Part shown: positions 34,581 through 43,063 of the stretch, one piece after another | How the letters are laid out: each line of letters starts with the position of its first letter | Position numbering within the stretch: the stretch's first letter is position 1 | The notes under the pieces: model-generated | The model's database searches: none | The model's input: the letters and a program-made list of their open reading frames with translations, nothing else | What the model was told of the DNA's origin: nothing | Assembly (NCBI RefSeq): GCF_024259865.1 | Contig: NZ_JAKUDN010000002.1 | Coordinates: 261,591 to 325,590 of the forward strand | Direction: 5' to 3' | Length of the DNA: 64,000 nucleotides | From: Candidatus Synchoanobacter obligatus | GTDB taxonomy: Bacteria; Pseudomonadota; Gammaproteobacteria; Comchoanobacterales; Comchoanobacteraceae | Position numbers and translations under genes: made by a program

Positions 34581-35525
34581 TTATAAGAAGGTGAAGCCAT
34601 CAGATTCCTGATTGGTTGGATCATACTTTTTGTATGTAACCTTTTCCCCATTAACTGTGTGGTACTTTTTAGGCAGTAACAGATCTGCTGGAAGCTTTAG
34701 TACTTTACCGGTTAATATCATACTGTTCATAAATAGTCCAGTAGCAGGTTTGGTTATCAGGTCGTGGCCAATGATGTTTAAGATTTCGCTAACAATATTG
34801 TATGGGAGTTTTAATATTTCTAACACCACATTGCCAGGTAATTTCAGAGTCAAAAAGATGATACGTGCTGGTAGTTGAAATAAGACCGCATGAAATAGAT
34901 TGCTGGCACTGAATGTTTGCATATACTGTTTTTTCAATAGGTCTTGGCCAACCATGTTTAATGAGGACTTGAGGATATTGTATGGCAGTTTCACAACATT
35001 CAAAATAATATGGCCAATGAGTTTCATACAAGCCCAAATAGGGTTAAACGTTACAGCAGAAATAGCAATAAACAATATATTTGAGATTTCTTTATGACCA
35101 ATATATAGCAATACCATAGCGATAATAACAATATGTGGATTGGCGATCAAGAACGGTACAACCGTATCTAATAAGAAAGTAGGAATCATTTGAATATACG
35201 GTGCTGCTGTGGCACAAGCCATCTCATAGACTTGAATTAGGTGTGCAGGAGACAGTCCCAATGCTTGTTGGTAAAAGGCATACAAGCCGTTAACGATATT
35301 GCTTGCAAAGAGCGTGATATCAGCAACGGTTAATTGCAAAGCTTGTGAAAATAGTCCACAAATAGTAGTCCAGCCTGATTCTAGTAATGCCGCTAATGTG
35401 GTATTAGCAATACTTATTTCCAAAGCTTGTGAATAGAGCCCGCTGATGGCAGTCCAGCTTGATTCTAGTAATGTTGCTAAATATGTTTGTAGGTCTAACA
35501 AAGCTTTAATATTTACATTGTTCAT
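34581..35525 (-). CDS. Repeat-containing membrane protein of unknown function
   Basis: This is a 314-residue hydrophobic protein. Residues 14-41, 42-69 and 70-96 are three 28-residue units (for example LLESSWTAISGLYSQAL and LLESGWTTICGLFSQAL). Membrane segments follow near 115-160. A second motif, (V/L)KLP, recurs at about 178, 227, 238 and 276, giving KLPYNIL and LKLPYNIV repeats 60 residues apart. The VVPFLIANPHIVIIA segment is shared with the protein encoded just upstream. No family is known. Repeats, lack of a signal peptide and Legionellales context suggest a host-membrane effector, but this is speculative. Confidence 0.65.
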   Translation of the reverse strand: MNNVNIKALLDLQTYLATLLESSWTAISGLYSQALEISIANTTLAALLESGWTTICGLFSQALQLTVADITLFASNIVNGLYAFYQQALGLSPAHLIQVYEMACATAAPYIQMIPTFLLDTVVPFLIANPHIVIIAMVLLYIGHKEISNILFIAISAVTFNPIWACMKLIGHIILNVVKLPYNILKSSLNMVGQDLLKKQYMQTFSASNLFHAVLFQLPARIIFLTLKLPGNVVLEILKLPYNIVSEILNIIGHDLITKPATGLFMNSMILTGKVLKLPADLLLPKKYHTVNGEKVTYKKYDPTNQESDGFTFL

Positions 35526-35578
35526 ATACTGCTCCTTTTTTTAGATTATTCTACCATATTTTGCGTTGAAAATCAACC

Positions 35579-35608
35579 AAATAAAAAGCCCCGCGACTGC
35601 AGGGCTTT
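35579..35608 (-). terminator. Duplicated terminator, copy 1
   Basis: Hairpin AAAGCCC/GGGCTTT (35585-35608), with T-rich sequence on the minus strand. It sits in a 41-bp direct repeat (35579-35619) that recurs at 35662-35702. Confidence 0.75.
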
Positions 35609-35660
35609 GGTGGTATTATCTATTGGTGCTGCTTTAGAAAGCAATATGTTTGTACTATTG

Positions 35661-35691
35661 AAAATAAAAAGCCCCGCGACTGCAGGGCTTT
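35661..35691 (-). terminator. Duplicated terminator, copy 2, after the second membrane-protein gene
   Basis: The same hairpin (35668-35691) followed by TTTTTATTTT on the minus strand. It lies 25 bp after the stop of the minus-strand gene at 35717 and is the likely terminator for that gene. Copy 1 is 83 bp further downstream. Confidence 0.85.
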
Positions 35692-35716
35692 GGTGGTATT
35701 ATGTATAGGCTATGCT

Positions 35717-36202
35717 TTAGATTCTGTAATCTTGCTCAAAACCATTGACGCATAAATCATAGGCATCATATAAATTCTCTTGAGTATGGTTAATACCAAC
35801 AACGGCTCTATCTCTAAGAGAGGCAGCACATGTGCAGCTAAGCGCATAGCTATCTTTAGCTGGCTTGATAATTAATCCACCAATGAGTATGTTTACAGTT
35901 GTGGTTACCATGTTAATAACCGCAGCCCCAAGAATTTTAGTCGATTCTTGAATGGCTCTTCCAAAGGTTTGAATAATGGTTTTTCCGACATATATGGATG
36001 TATCAAGGATCCAGTTACGGAACTTTGGTGATACATAGATTGCAGCAGCAATGATGGCAAATAGTAACGGATTTGCAATGATAACAGGAACAATATTGGA
36101 TAAAGTAAAATACAATGCAAAATCTATAAGCTTTGCTGCAGCGGATAACACAAAGTAAATAGAGTTAATCATTATTTGGGCTAAGTTAGCGTGGGTGATC
36201 AT
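35717..36202 (-). CDS. Membrane protein of unknown function, related to its neighbour
   Basis: The 161-residue protein starts at ATG 36202, next to the purine-rich AGAGAG; an upstream in-frame start at 36256 is less likely. It has two or three membrane segments, including NIVPVIIANPLLFAIIAAAI, which resembles VVPFLIANPHIVIIA of the neighbouring 314-residue protein. The two are probably paralogues or share a membrane module. Three cysteines occur near the C-terminus. The role is unknown. Confidence 0.65.
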   Translation of the reverse strand: MITHANLAQIMINSIYFVLSAAAKLIDFALYFTLSNIVPVIIANPLLFAIIAAAIYVSPKFRNWILDTSIYVGKTIIQTFGRAIQESTKILGAAVINMVTTTVNILIGGLIIKPAKDSYALSCTCAASLRDRAVVGINHTQENLYDAYDLCVNGFEQDYRI

Positions 36203-36260
36203 TTTTTTTCTCTCTTTTTTATTAATTATGATATGGTATTTGTTGACAAAAGTCAAGGGT

Positions 36261-37025
36261 TTATTTTTGTGTCAGGATTTCAACCCCAGATTCAGTTACC
36301 AATAGGGTATGTTCCCATTGTGCCGATAAGGTTTTGTCTTTGGTGATGACTGTCCAGCCATCTTTTAAAATCTTAATATCGCATTTGCCAATATTGATCA
36401 TGGGTTCGATGGTGAATGTCAGCCCGGGTTCTAAAATAAGGGCTTTTTGTTCAGGGGCATCATAGTGTAAGACTTGGAAGCCTGGTTCATGAAAGACTTT
36501 ACCAATCCCATGACCACAAAAGTCTTTAACGGAGCTGTAATGGTTCTTTTTGGCGTATTGTTCAATGGCCACACCTATATCGTATAAAGATTGTCCAGGT
36601 TTCACCATATCAATACCAACATACAAACATTCACGAGCAATGTCACACAGCCTTTTGGCATGAGGTTTTACGTTACCGATAAGGAACATACGACTGGTGT
36701 CACCATGGTAACCATCTAAAATAACAGTGACATCGATGTTTAGGATGTCGCCATCTTTAAGGACCTTGTCATCAGGAATGCCATGACAAACGACATGGTT
36801 CACTGAAGTGCAGATGGATTTTGGGAATCCTCTGTAATTTAGAGGCGCAGGGATGGCTTTGAGGGTTTCCGTAATATATTGATGGCAACGTTGATTGAGT
36901 TCATTGGTGCTGACACCCTTTTGAACAAAAGGGGTGATATAATCCAGTACGCTTGCAGCAGCCTGCCCAGCACGGCGCATGTGTATAATTTCTTCAGGAT
37001 TTTTGATATATTGTGATAAATTCAT
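36261..37025 (-). CDS. map: Methionine aminopeptidase type I
   Basis: Map removes initiator Met from new proteins. The 254-residue enzyme has the metal ligands D98 (LNIDVTV), D109 (HGDTSRMF), H172 (CGHGIGKVFHEPG), E207 (FTIEPMI) and E238 (AQWEHTL). The catalytic H81 lies in VCHGIPD. Two Lys/Gln-rich stretches at the C-terminus are unremarkable. It is monocistronic; rpsB-tsf, the common neighbour, is not adjacent here. Confidence 0.96.
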   Translation of the reverse strand: MNLSQYIKNPEEIIHMRRAGQAAASVLDYITPFVQKGVSTNELNQRCHQYITETLKAIPAPLNYRGFPKSICTSVNHVVCHGIPDDKVLKDGDILNIDVTVILDGYHGDTSRMFLIGNVKPHAKRLCDIARECLYVGIDMVKPGQSLYDIGVAIEQYAKKNHYSSVKDFCGHGIGKVFHEPGFQVLHYDAPEQKALILEPGLTFTIEPMINIGKCDIKILKDGWTVITKDKTLSAQWEHTLLVTESGVEILTQK

Positions 37026-37093
37026 AATGCAAGTATTACGAATTTTTTGCTAAAAGTCGAGTAAAATCTGTTTGTTCAAGAAAAGGAGGACTG

Positions 37094-37252
37094 ATGTTAA
37101 GTGACCTACAAGATATTTTACAATGGAGTCTGTTCCTGGGAATAGTAGGACCAAGTGAATGTGATGAAACGTTTGTGCTATTGGAACCATTTGCCTTTAG
37201 GGAAACAGGGTTTATTTCTTGGCCAGCTCTATGTGGCCGAGTTGTGCTTTAA
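37094..37252 (+). CDS. Small ORF with strong ribosome site, possibly one half of a frameshifted gene
   Basis: ATG 37094 follows AAAAGGAGGA with 3-nt spacing, a near-perfect Shine-Dalgarno. It opens a 52-codon frame (MLSDLQDILQWSLFLGIVGP...). The frame overlaps the GTG-started ORF at 37155, which reads in another frame. No family is recognised. Either two overlapping small genes or a frameshifted single gene is possible. Confidence 0.35.
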   Translation: MLSDLQDILQWSLFLGIVGPSECDETFVLLEPFAFRETGFISWPALCGRVVL

Positions 37253-37412
37253 AAAGCTACCAGTCCCTCTACGCTATCCAGTGACAACAATACTGGTTTT
37301 GGATGCTTCGATTGATGTTTATGAAGCCCTGTCAGGGCGAAAAATTTCTGAGAACCCAATCCATCGATTGCCTGCATCGGCCATATTACTAGCTGATGTG
37401 TTTGTTCTTTAA
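37155..37412 (+). CDS. Hypothetical protein, possible second half of a frameshifted gene
   Basis: The 85-residue protein starts at GTG 37155 behind AGGA (4-nt spacing). It is moderately hydrophobic with two segments (GLFLGQLYVAELCF and TTILVLDASIDVYEAL). No recognised domain. It overlaps the small ORF at 37094 in another frame and converges on etfA with a 24-bp overlap. It could be a small protein or the C-terminal part of a frameshifted gene. Confidence 0.4.
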   Translation: MNVMKRLCYWNHLPLGKQGLFLGQLYVAELCFKKLPVPLRYPVTTILVLDASIDVYEALSGRKISENPIHRLPASAILLADVFVL

Positions 37413-38279
37413 AGCGCTGATGGCATCAAATAAGTCACCCACATACCCGTAATCAGCAATGTTGAAGATGGGTGCATCAGGGTCTTTATCAATAGCAATA
37501 ATCACTTGACTGTTTTTCATGCCAGCAAGGTGTTGCACAGCACCAGAGATACCAAAAGAAAAATAATATTTTGGGGCAATTTGTTTTCCGGTTTGGCCAA
37601 CTTGATGGTCATTGCCGATATACCCAGCATCTACAGCCGCTCTAGAGGCGCCAACAGCCGCATTAAAATGACTGGCAAGATCATACAAAGCATCAAAGGA
37701 TTCTTTTGAACCAAACCCTCTGCCTCCTGATACCACAATATAAGCAGAACCAAGGTCTGGGCGGGTATCATTCAATACGGGTGCTTGACTCAGGGTGATT
37801 CTATCACTTGTCTCCCAGTTTTCTTGATGAATCGTGGGCTGTCCTTGATGGTGTTGGGTGAAGTAAATACCTCTAACCGTCAACGCTTTAACAGGATTTG
37901 ATGATTGAACGGTTTCGACCACATCCCCTGCATACATCAGGCGTTCAAAGGTATCGGGTTGGTTGATTTTACAAACGTCACTGATCATGGGTAGGCCCTT
38001 GCGCCCACAAAAATAGGGTAAATACTCTTTGCCTGCTGTATCAGCGTGGCAAAGAATATGGCTGTAACCTTGGTCATGTTGACAGATGATATCCGCGATA
38101 TCAATGCTAGATGGATGTTCCAAATCAGCATAGTGCCAAATGTTATTTAAGGCCAAGTTGTCAGGCATTGGGCCAATAATAATCGCATCCACATGGTCAG
38201 TTATTTGATGGGCACAATCAATGACAGCCTGTAATGCTTGGCTAGATTGGGGATGGCTATGGACCACAAGACATTTCAT
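37389..38279 (-). CDS. etfA: Electron transfer flavoprotein subunit alpha
   Basis: EtfA is the FAD-binding subunit of the heterodimer that passes electrons from acyl-CoA dehydrogenases to the membrane quinone. The 296 residues have the FAD motif SGGRGFGSKESFDALYDLA and the ETF alpha signature YFSFGISGAVQHLAGMKNSQ. The middle includes GASRAAVDAGYI. It overlaps etfB by 4 nt, and ETF-QO is divergent just upstream of etfB, so the whole electron-transfer set is present. Confidence 0.96.
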   Translation of the reverse strand: MKCLVVHSHPQSSQALQAVIDCAHQITDHVDAIIIGPMPDNLALNNIWHYADLEHPSSIDIADIICQHDQGYSHILCHADTAGKEYLPYFCGRKGLPMISDVCKINQPDTFERLMYAGDVVETVQSSNPVKALTVRGIYFTQHHQGQPTIHQENWETSDRITLSQAPVLNDTRPDLGSAYIVVSGGRGFGSKESFDALYDLASHFNAAVGASRAAVDAGYIGNDHQVGQTGKQIAPKYYFSFGISGAVQHLAGMKNSQVIIAIDKDPDAPIFNIADYGYVGDLFDAISALKNKHIS

Positions 38280-39004
38280 GAGAGTATCCCTCCATCGGTT
38301 AATTGTTGAATAAAGGTATCCAAATCATCGGTTGGTGGGTTGCCTTCCCGTTGTTTGGGTGGGGTCATACTGATTCTTTGATGGGGGTTTTCAGGAATTG
38401 ATGCTGGTGCTACCAAATTGATGGGAGATTTCTTGGCTTGTAATAGTTTGGGTAAAGCAATAAAACGGGGGGTATTTAACCGTAAGTCACATGAAACAAC
38501 ACAAGGCAGCTGGGTGCTCAGCGTTGCAATACCCTGGTCGGTTTCTTTTTTGACCTCAAGGACTTTATCATAGGTGATATCTGAGGCATTGGAAATAATC
38601 GGCCAATCGAGAATGCCTGCAAGCATCGGTGGTATTTGTGAATGGTCGCCATCAATACCCAGTTTTCCCATGAGTATCATGTCATATTGTTGCTGTTTGA
38701 TGTGTTCTGCTAATAGTAACGCCTTTTGGTAAGGATCCTGACATTGTACAGGGATTTGAAAAGCTTCTTGTATGCCCATGGCTAAGGCTTGGCGTAACAC
38801 GGTATCATCTTCATCAATGGTGATGACATGTGATGTGGCGATGATGTTTTGTTCTTGAAGTTGTACACAGGCTTCAACGGCAATGGCATCAAATGGGTTC
38901 ATGGACATCTGGACCCCATCTGTTTCAACACCACTAAAGTCGCTTTTAATCACCACTTTGACTTGGTAGTCTATGGCGGATTTTGTTGTAACAAGTACTT
39001 TCAT
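38276..39004 (-). CDS. etfB: Electron transfer flavoprotein subunit beta
   Basis: EtfB binds AMP and partners EtfA. The 242 residues contain SMNPFDAIAVEACVQLQEQ and ILMGKLGIDGDHSQIPPMLAG, the usual beta-subunit signatures. The C-terminal NTPRFIALPKLLQAKK is also conserved. It is first in the etfBA unit and divergent from ETF-QO across a 57-bp gap that must hold both promoters. Confidence 0.96.
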   Translation of the reverse strand: MKVLVTTKSAIDYQVKVVIKSDFSGVETDGVQMSMNPFDAIAVEACVQLQEQNIIATSHVITIDEDDTVLRQALAMGIQEAFQIPVQCQDPYQKALLLAEHIKQQQYDMILMGKLGIDGDHSQIPPMLAGILDWPIISNASDITYDKVLEVKKETDQGIATLSTQLPCVVSCDLRLNTPRFIALPKLLQAKKSPINLVAPASIPENPHQRISMTPPKQREGNPPTDDLDTFIQQLTDGGILS

Positions 39005-39061
39005 TTTGTTCTCTCCTTCAGGTATGATTATAGCACGGATTTATCAATTGGCAGGAAAAGG

Positions 39062-40612
39062 ATGTCAGAATCATTGGATACAGATGTATTGATTGTAGGT
39101 GGAGGCCCAGCCGGCTTGGCAATGGCCATTAAGTTACGTCAACAAACCCAACACAGTGTGTATGTGTTGGAAAAAGCACAGTCAGCCGGCAATCATAATA
39201 TCTCCGGTGCAGTGATGGACCCCAGTGCACTTGATGAACTCTTGCCTGAGTGGCGCCAAGAGTTTACGCATTATGAGGACGTGCAATCAGCAAGTTTGTA
39301 CTATTTAACGGCCTCAAGTCATTGGGGCTTGCCGCATTTGCCTCATGCAGGACATCAGGGTGGGGTGGTATTATCATTATCCAAGTTGGTGCGGTACTTG
39401 GCCCAAAAAGCTCAAGATCTGGGGGTAGACATATTATGTGGCTATACGGGTAAAGAGATCATGACCGAACAGGGCCGGGTTGTGGGTGTGAAAACCGGTG
39501 ACTTTGGTCTTGATAAGCCAGGCAAGCAGGCTGAAGGTTACCAAGAAGGGATGGCTATTTATGCAAAGCATGTTGTCTTGGCAGAAGGTGCCTATGGTTA
39601 TTTATCGGAACAAGTCATTCAACAGTTTCAGCTCCGCTCTACACCCATGACCTATGGTCTGGGTGTGAAAGAGGTTTGGCGGGTGGATAAAAAGCACCAC
39701 CAACCAGGTCGGGTTATTCATACACTAGGATGGCCCGTTCCGTCAGACACTTATGGTGGTGGATTTGTGTATCATGGGCCAGATCAAAAAGTCTTTTTGG
39801 GCATGATTATAGGTCTTGATGCACCCAATGCCACCATGAACCCCTTTAAAACCCTACAACAGTATAAACACCATCCATTATTAAAACCGATGTTAGAACA
39901 TGGTGAGCCGATTGCTTATGGCGCAAGGGTGATCAATGAGGGAGGCTACCAATCGGTACCTAAGTTAGACTTTCCAGGAGGCGTCCTCATTGGTTGTGCA
40001 GCAGGTTTTGTGAATATTGTTCGTATCAAGGGTATTCATGCTGCCATGTATTCAGGCATGGCTGCGGCAGATGCGTGGCTGGCACACACGTCTTTTGATG
40101 ATGACTTTAGGAAGCATCGGGTGATGAAAGATCTCTATCGAGCCCGAAATGTTAGACCTTCCTTTCGTTATGGGATTTTTGCAGGAGTCATGTTGACAGG
40201 TATTGATCAGTATGTCTTTAGGGGCAGTGCACCATGGACGCTGTCTCATCAACCCGATTATTGTGCTGTTAGGCCATATCCTAAAGTCATCAATTATCCC
40301 GCTCCTGATGGTAAGGTGAGTTTTGATTTATTATCGATGGTACGGCTATCACATACCAATCACCGAGAAGATCAACCCCCTCATTTAAAACTAAAAGACC
40401 CTTCTCATCCTATTGCCATTAACCAAGCAATTTATCACTCTCCTGAAACTCACTATTGTCCAGCCAATGTGTATGAAGTTGTACAAGATCAGTTTGTGAT
40501 CAATGCCAGTAACTGTCTTCATTGTAAAGCATGTGCCATTCGTGATCCCAGGTTGAATATTCAATGGGCGCTTCCAGAAGGAGGCGGTGGGCCAAATTAC
40601 TCTGAAACATAA
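39062..40612 (+). CDS. Electron transfer flavoprotein-ubiquinone oxidoreductase
   Basis: ETF-QO is the membrane-associated flavin and 4Fe-4S enzyme that oxidises reduced ETF and reduces ubiquinone. The chosen ATG 39062 follows GGAAAAGG; an in-frame extension to 38849 lies over etfB and is rejected. The 516 residues begin with TDVLIVGGGPAGLAMA. The C-terminal cluster region is CLHCKACAIRDP with PEGGGGPNY. This links beta-oxidation-type dehydrogenases to the respiratory chain. Confidence 0.96.
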   Translation: MSESLDTDVLIVGGGPAGLAMAIKLRQQTQHSVYVLEKAQSAGNHNISGAVMDPSALDELLPEWRQEFTHYEDVQSASLYYLTASSHWGLPHLPHAGHQGGVVLSLSKLVRYLAQKAQDLGVDILCGYTGKEIMTEQGRVVGVKTGDFGLDKPGKQAEGYQEGMAIYAKHVVLAEGAYGYLSEQVIQQFQLRSTPMTYGLGVKEVWRVDKKHHQPGRVIHTLGWPVPSDTYGGGFVYHGPDQKVFLGMIIGLDAPNATMNPFKTLQQYKHHPLLKPMLEHGEPIAYGARVINEGGYQSVPKLDFPGGVLIGCAAGFVNIVRIKGIHAAMYSGMAAADAWLAHTSFDDDFRKHRVMKDLYRARNVRPSFRYGIFAGVMLTGIDQYVFRGSAPWTLSHQPDYCAVRPYPKVINYPAPDGKVSFDLLSMVRLSHTNHREDQPPHLKLKDPSHPIAINQAIYHSPETHYCPANVYEVVQDQFVINASNCLHCKACAIRDPRLNIQWALPEGGGGPNYSET

Positions 40613-40672
40613 CCATTGTGCTTTGTCTTAAAAAGTGATAACAAGTAATAAGTTAACATTTTAGAGATTATA

Positions 40673-41575
40673 ATGAATGATAGGATTATGAAGATACAAG
40701 CATGGGATTGTGTGCAATCACATATCGCGTTTCCAGACCAAGCTGCCTATTTTCAGTTTAAGTCCGATTGGTTTAACAGTCTTCGTTTGAACAAAGCAGG
40801 ATATGCAGAAGTTTCGGTAGTCGATTTACTTCGATTCATTGGTTGCTTGGCTTCTATCGAAACGAACAAACAACGGCAACTGGCGGCACTGTTGATTTTG
40901 GCTGAGATTGAACAAAATGTTCAAGGGTTACCAGAGGATGACTTATTACTGATCACCGTTGAAGACACCATTGATCAATGCCGCGATCTTATTCAACGGC
41001 TATCATTTGATCCAGTATTAAAAGCTTTTGTTGATGAATCATCTCAAGATCTCTCTTTGGTACAATGTATCCATTTGCGACAAGACTCTAATGGTCAGGA
41101 ATACTTTATTGGTATGGTCTATAATGGTCAAGATATGGAAAAATCGGTTAGAGCATTACATAAAGCAGGAATCAAAGACTTTGTAATCAATACCTATCAT
41201 TGCAATCCATCAAAACGTGTGAATTATGAAGCAGCAGCACTAAAATGTTTTATCGAGTTTATCGAATTTCAAGATATTGACGCAACAATCACTTTGGTTG
41301 GGGAATTCCACCATCCTATTGTGTTATCTCATTATGGTGCACAGGTGTATTATGGTTTACTGTCAGTATGCCAACAAGGCCCTGAGAAACTATCCACGCT
41401 ATTTCCTGAGAATGGCCAGAAAGTTTTCCAAGCTTTTGTCTCGGGTCAAGTCTCGATTAAAGATCAAACATTATCCATTGATGGCTTAGAGATTACATTC
41501 CCTCCAGAGGCTTTACAAAAAGTCTATGAGTCAATCGCTTCAGAAACTGCCCCAGAATCAGCCCCAAGGCAATAA
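40673..41575 (+). CDS. Hypothetical cytoplasmic protein, possible effector
   Basis: The 300-residue protein has no signal peptide or membrane helix. The first third is helical with acidic stretches (LPEDDLLLITVEDTIDQCRD). A mixed middle (EYFIGMVYNGQDMEKSV) and another helical region follow. The tail is short and ends in SETAPESAPRQ, with acidic and Pro residues. I recognise no domain. It lies between ETF-QO and the tyrosine-motif protein, both on the same strand. The E-containing tail is compatible with Dot/Icm translocation signals but not diagnostic. Confidence 0.6.
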   Translation: MNDRIMKIQAWDCVQSHIAFPDQAAYFQFKSDWFNSLRLNKAGYAEVSVVDLLRFIGCLASIETNKQRQLAALLILAEIEQNVQGLPEDDLLLITVEDTIDQCRDLIQRLSFDPVLKAFVDESSQDLSLVQCIHLRQDSNGQEYFIGMVYNGQDMEKSVRALHKAGIKDFVINTYHCNPSKRVNYEAAALKCFIEFIEFQDIDATITLVGEFHHPIVLSHYGAQVYYGLLSVCQQGPEKLSTLFPENGQKVFQAFVSGQVSIKDQTLSIDGLEITFPPEALQKVYESIASETAPESAPRQ

Positions 41576-41637
41576 AATTCTGCCAAGATAAAATAAATGG
41601 CTATAACAGAGATCCATAGGAAACATGAGGAGCTGTT

Positions 41638-43002
41638 ATGTCAGCCCAACAAGAAGGGGGGAATAATTCTGAGGCCCCGCAGGAGGAGCGTTCATCGCTG
41701 AATGCTAATACGCAGCTTAATACATTTATTAATGCTCAAATTGCTGAATCGGCAGCATTGATGAAGCAGGTCGATGGTGCTGATAAGGCTGCAGTTGATC
41801 TCCTTGCAGATATTGCACGTGGGGCGCAATCTGAAGTGAGCGCTGAGCAAAAAACTCAAATATCGGCTCTTAAGAATGACGGTTTGGACGCCAGGTGCAA
41901 ATGGCTATTTGATATGGCGCATGCAAAAAATACAGATGTAGAAGCTTTCAATTCAGTTTTCAATTTAGGTAAGGATCAAGGGTTTGTCTATTACTTTAAA
42001 GATGATGGTACAGCGTCGTACCGTTGTTTCAGCAAAGATGGTATGAAAAACGCTGTTGCAGAGATCCTACAAACCAGCAGTGGCGTTGATATTGATTTAC
42101 ATGGTAAAGGGTTTTTTAATGAAGAGTCCAGTAAGCTCATTATGGGCGCCTTAGAGGCAGGTTTTGATAAGGCAGATATTTCCTATACAGAAGATATTGC
42201 AGCAACAGTATCAGCAGTATCAGCCCGAGGTGCTATAGCAAACGCCACCTATGGCGCCACCGGTGCAGAGGTGTCGACCGAAGGCAGAGATGGTATGTCT
42301 GGCGCAGAAGGCGAGATTGCACCAGCTAGCGAGCCAAAATCAGCAACATTTACATTTAAGGGTGCTAACGGTAAAGATATTTCCGGTACTGCCAAAGAGC
42401 TACAAGGATTTTATCAATTACACAAAGCCAATGTTGAGGGTAATTTAGCTGAAGTTCTCCAAGATAAATTCGGTGTAGAAAAAAAACAATGTAAGGGGAT
42501 TCAGGAACAGTTTTCGAAGGGGAATTTTACTATTGAAAAGGGAGTCATAAAGGTCGGGGAAAGTGAGTTAAAGCTTAATGAACCTGCTCCACAATCAGCA
42601 CAAAGTACAGCACCTGCTCCTGAGGAAGGGGCAGGCGGGTTTGAAGCGGATGATTGGGGTGAATTGTATGCTGCTCTGGATACTGAAGCGGGGGATGATG
42701 GTTTATATGTGGAAATGACTTCTCCGTCTGCAGCAAATACAGGGCCTCCTCCACGTCCTCCAATGAAGCCCGAATTTATGGCTGCAGTCGCCGAGCTACA
42801 GGGTGGTGCTGCAACTGTAACCACAGATCCAGCCTTTACTGCTGGTGCATATGCAGCAATGAACACTGAGGGGAGCAGAGGGGAAGCAGCGAAAGAGCGT
42901 GCTGAAGCTCAAATAGCGACTGCAGGAAAGGCGGCACATGAACCCAACTATGTCACTACTGCTTCTAGTCCTGCTCTTGGTGGTGGTTCTACTCCTAATT
43001 AG
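41638..43002 (+). CDS. Putative effector with clustered tyrosine motifs and a PxxP SH3 motif
   Basis: The 454-residue protein has no signal peptide. The first ~310 residues are mixed helical with no known fold. The last 140 residues are disordered-looking and contain four tyrosines in short motifs: GELYAALDT (Y344), GLYVEMTS (Y357), GAYAAMNT (Y405) and EPNYVTTA (Y438). A proline-rich PPPRPPMKP (370-378) fits SH3 ligands. YxxL/YxxM are the patterns used by host ITAM/ITIM and PI3K SH2 binding, and EPNY resembles EPIYA. Together these suggest a host-directed effector. The motif reading is direct; the function is inferred. Confidence 0.6.
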   Translation: MSAQQEGGNNSEAPQEERSSLNANTQLNTFINAQIAESAALMKQVDGADKAAVDLLADIARGAQSEVSAEQKTQISALKNDGLDARCKWLFDMAHAKNTDVEAFNSVFNLGKDQGFVYYFKDDGTASYRCFSKDGMKNAVAEILQTSSGVDIDLHGKGFFNEESSKLIMGALEAGFDKADISYTEDIAATVSAVSARGAIANATYGATGAEVSTEGRDGMSGAEGEIAPASEPKSATFTFKGANGKDISGTAKELQGFYQLHKANVEGNLAEVLQDKFGVEKKQCKGIQEQFSKGNFTIEKGVIKVGESELKLNEPAPQSAQSTAPAPEEGAGGFEADDWGELYAALDTEAGDDGLYVEMTSPSAANTGPPPRPPMKPEFMAAVAELQGGAATVTTDPAFTAGAYAAMNTEGSRGEAAKERAEAQIATAGKAAHEPNYVTTASSPALGGGSTPN

Positions 43003-43063
43003 GCCTACTTGACTCTTGGGGGGAAACATAGGACAATAGAATTGTTTTGGTTCAAGGAATAGA

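Larger units (their letters stand above)
35579..35702. repeat. Two 41-bp direct repeats, 83 bp apart
   Basis: The segments 35579-35619 and 35662-35702 are identical over 41 bp. Similarity extends past the second copy (TGCTTTAG at about 35630 and 35710). This indicates a tandem duplication of a terminator region, perhaps with a lost gene 3' end between. Confidence 0.85.

Noticed and set aside
38849-39061. N-terminal extension of ETF-QO
   Set aside because: It lies over etfB, and the FAD motif starts right after ATG 39062, which has a clear ribosome site.
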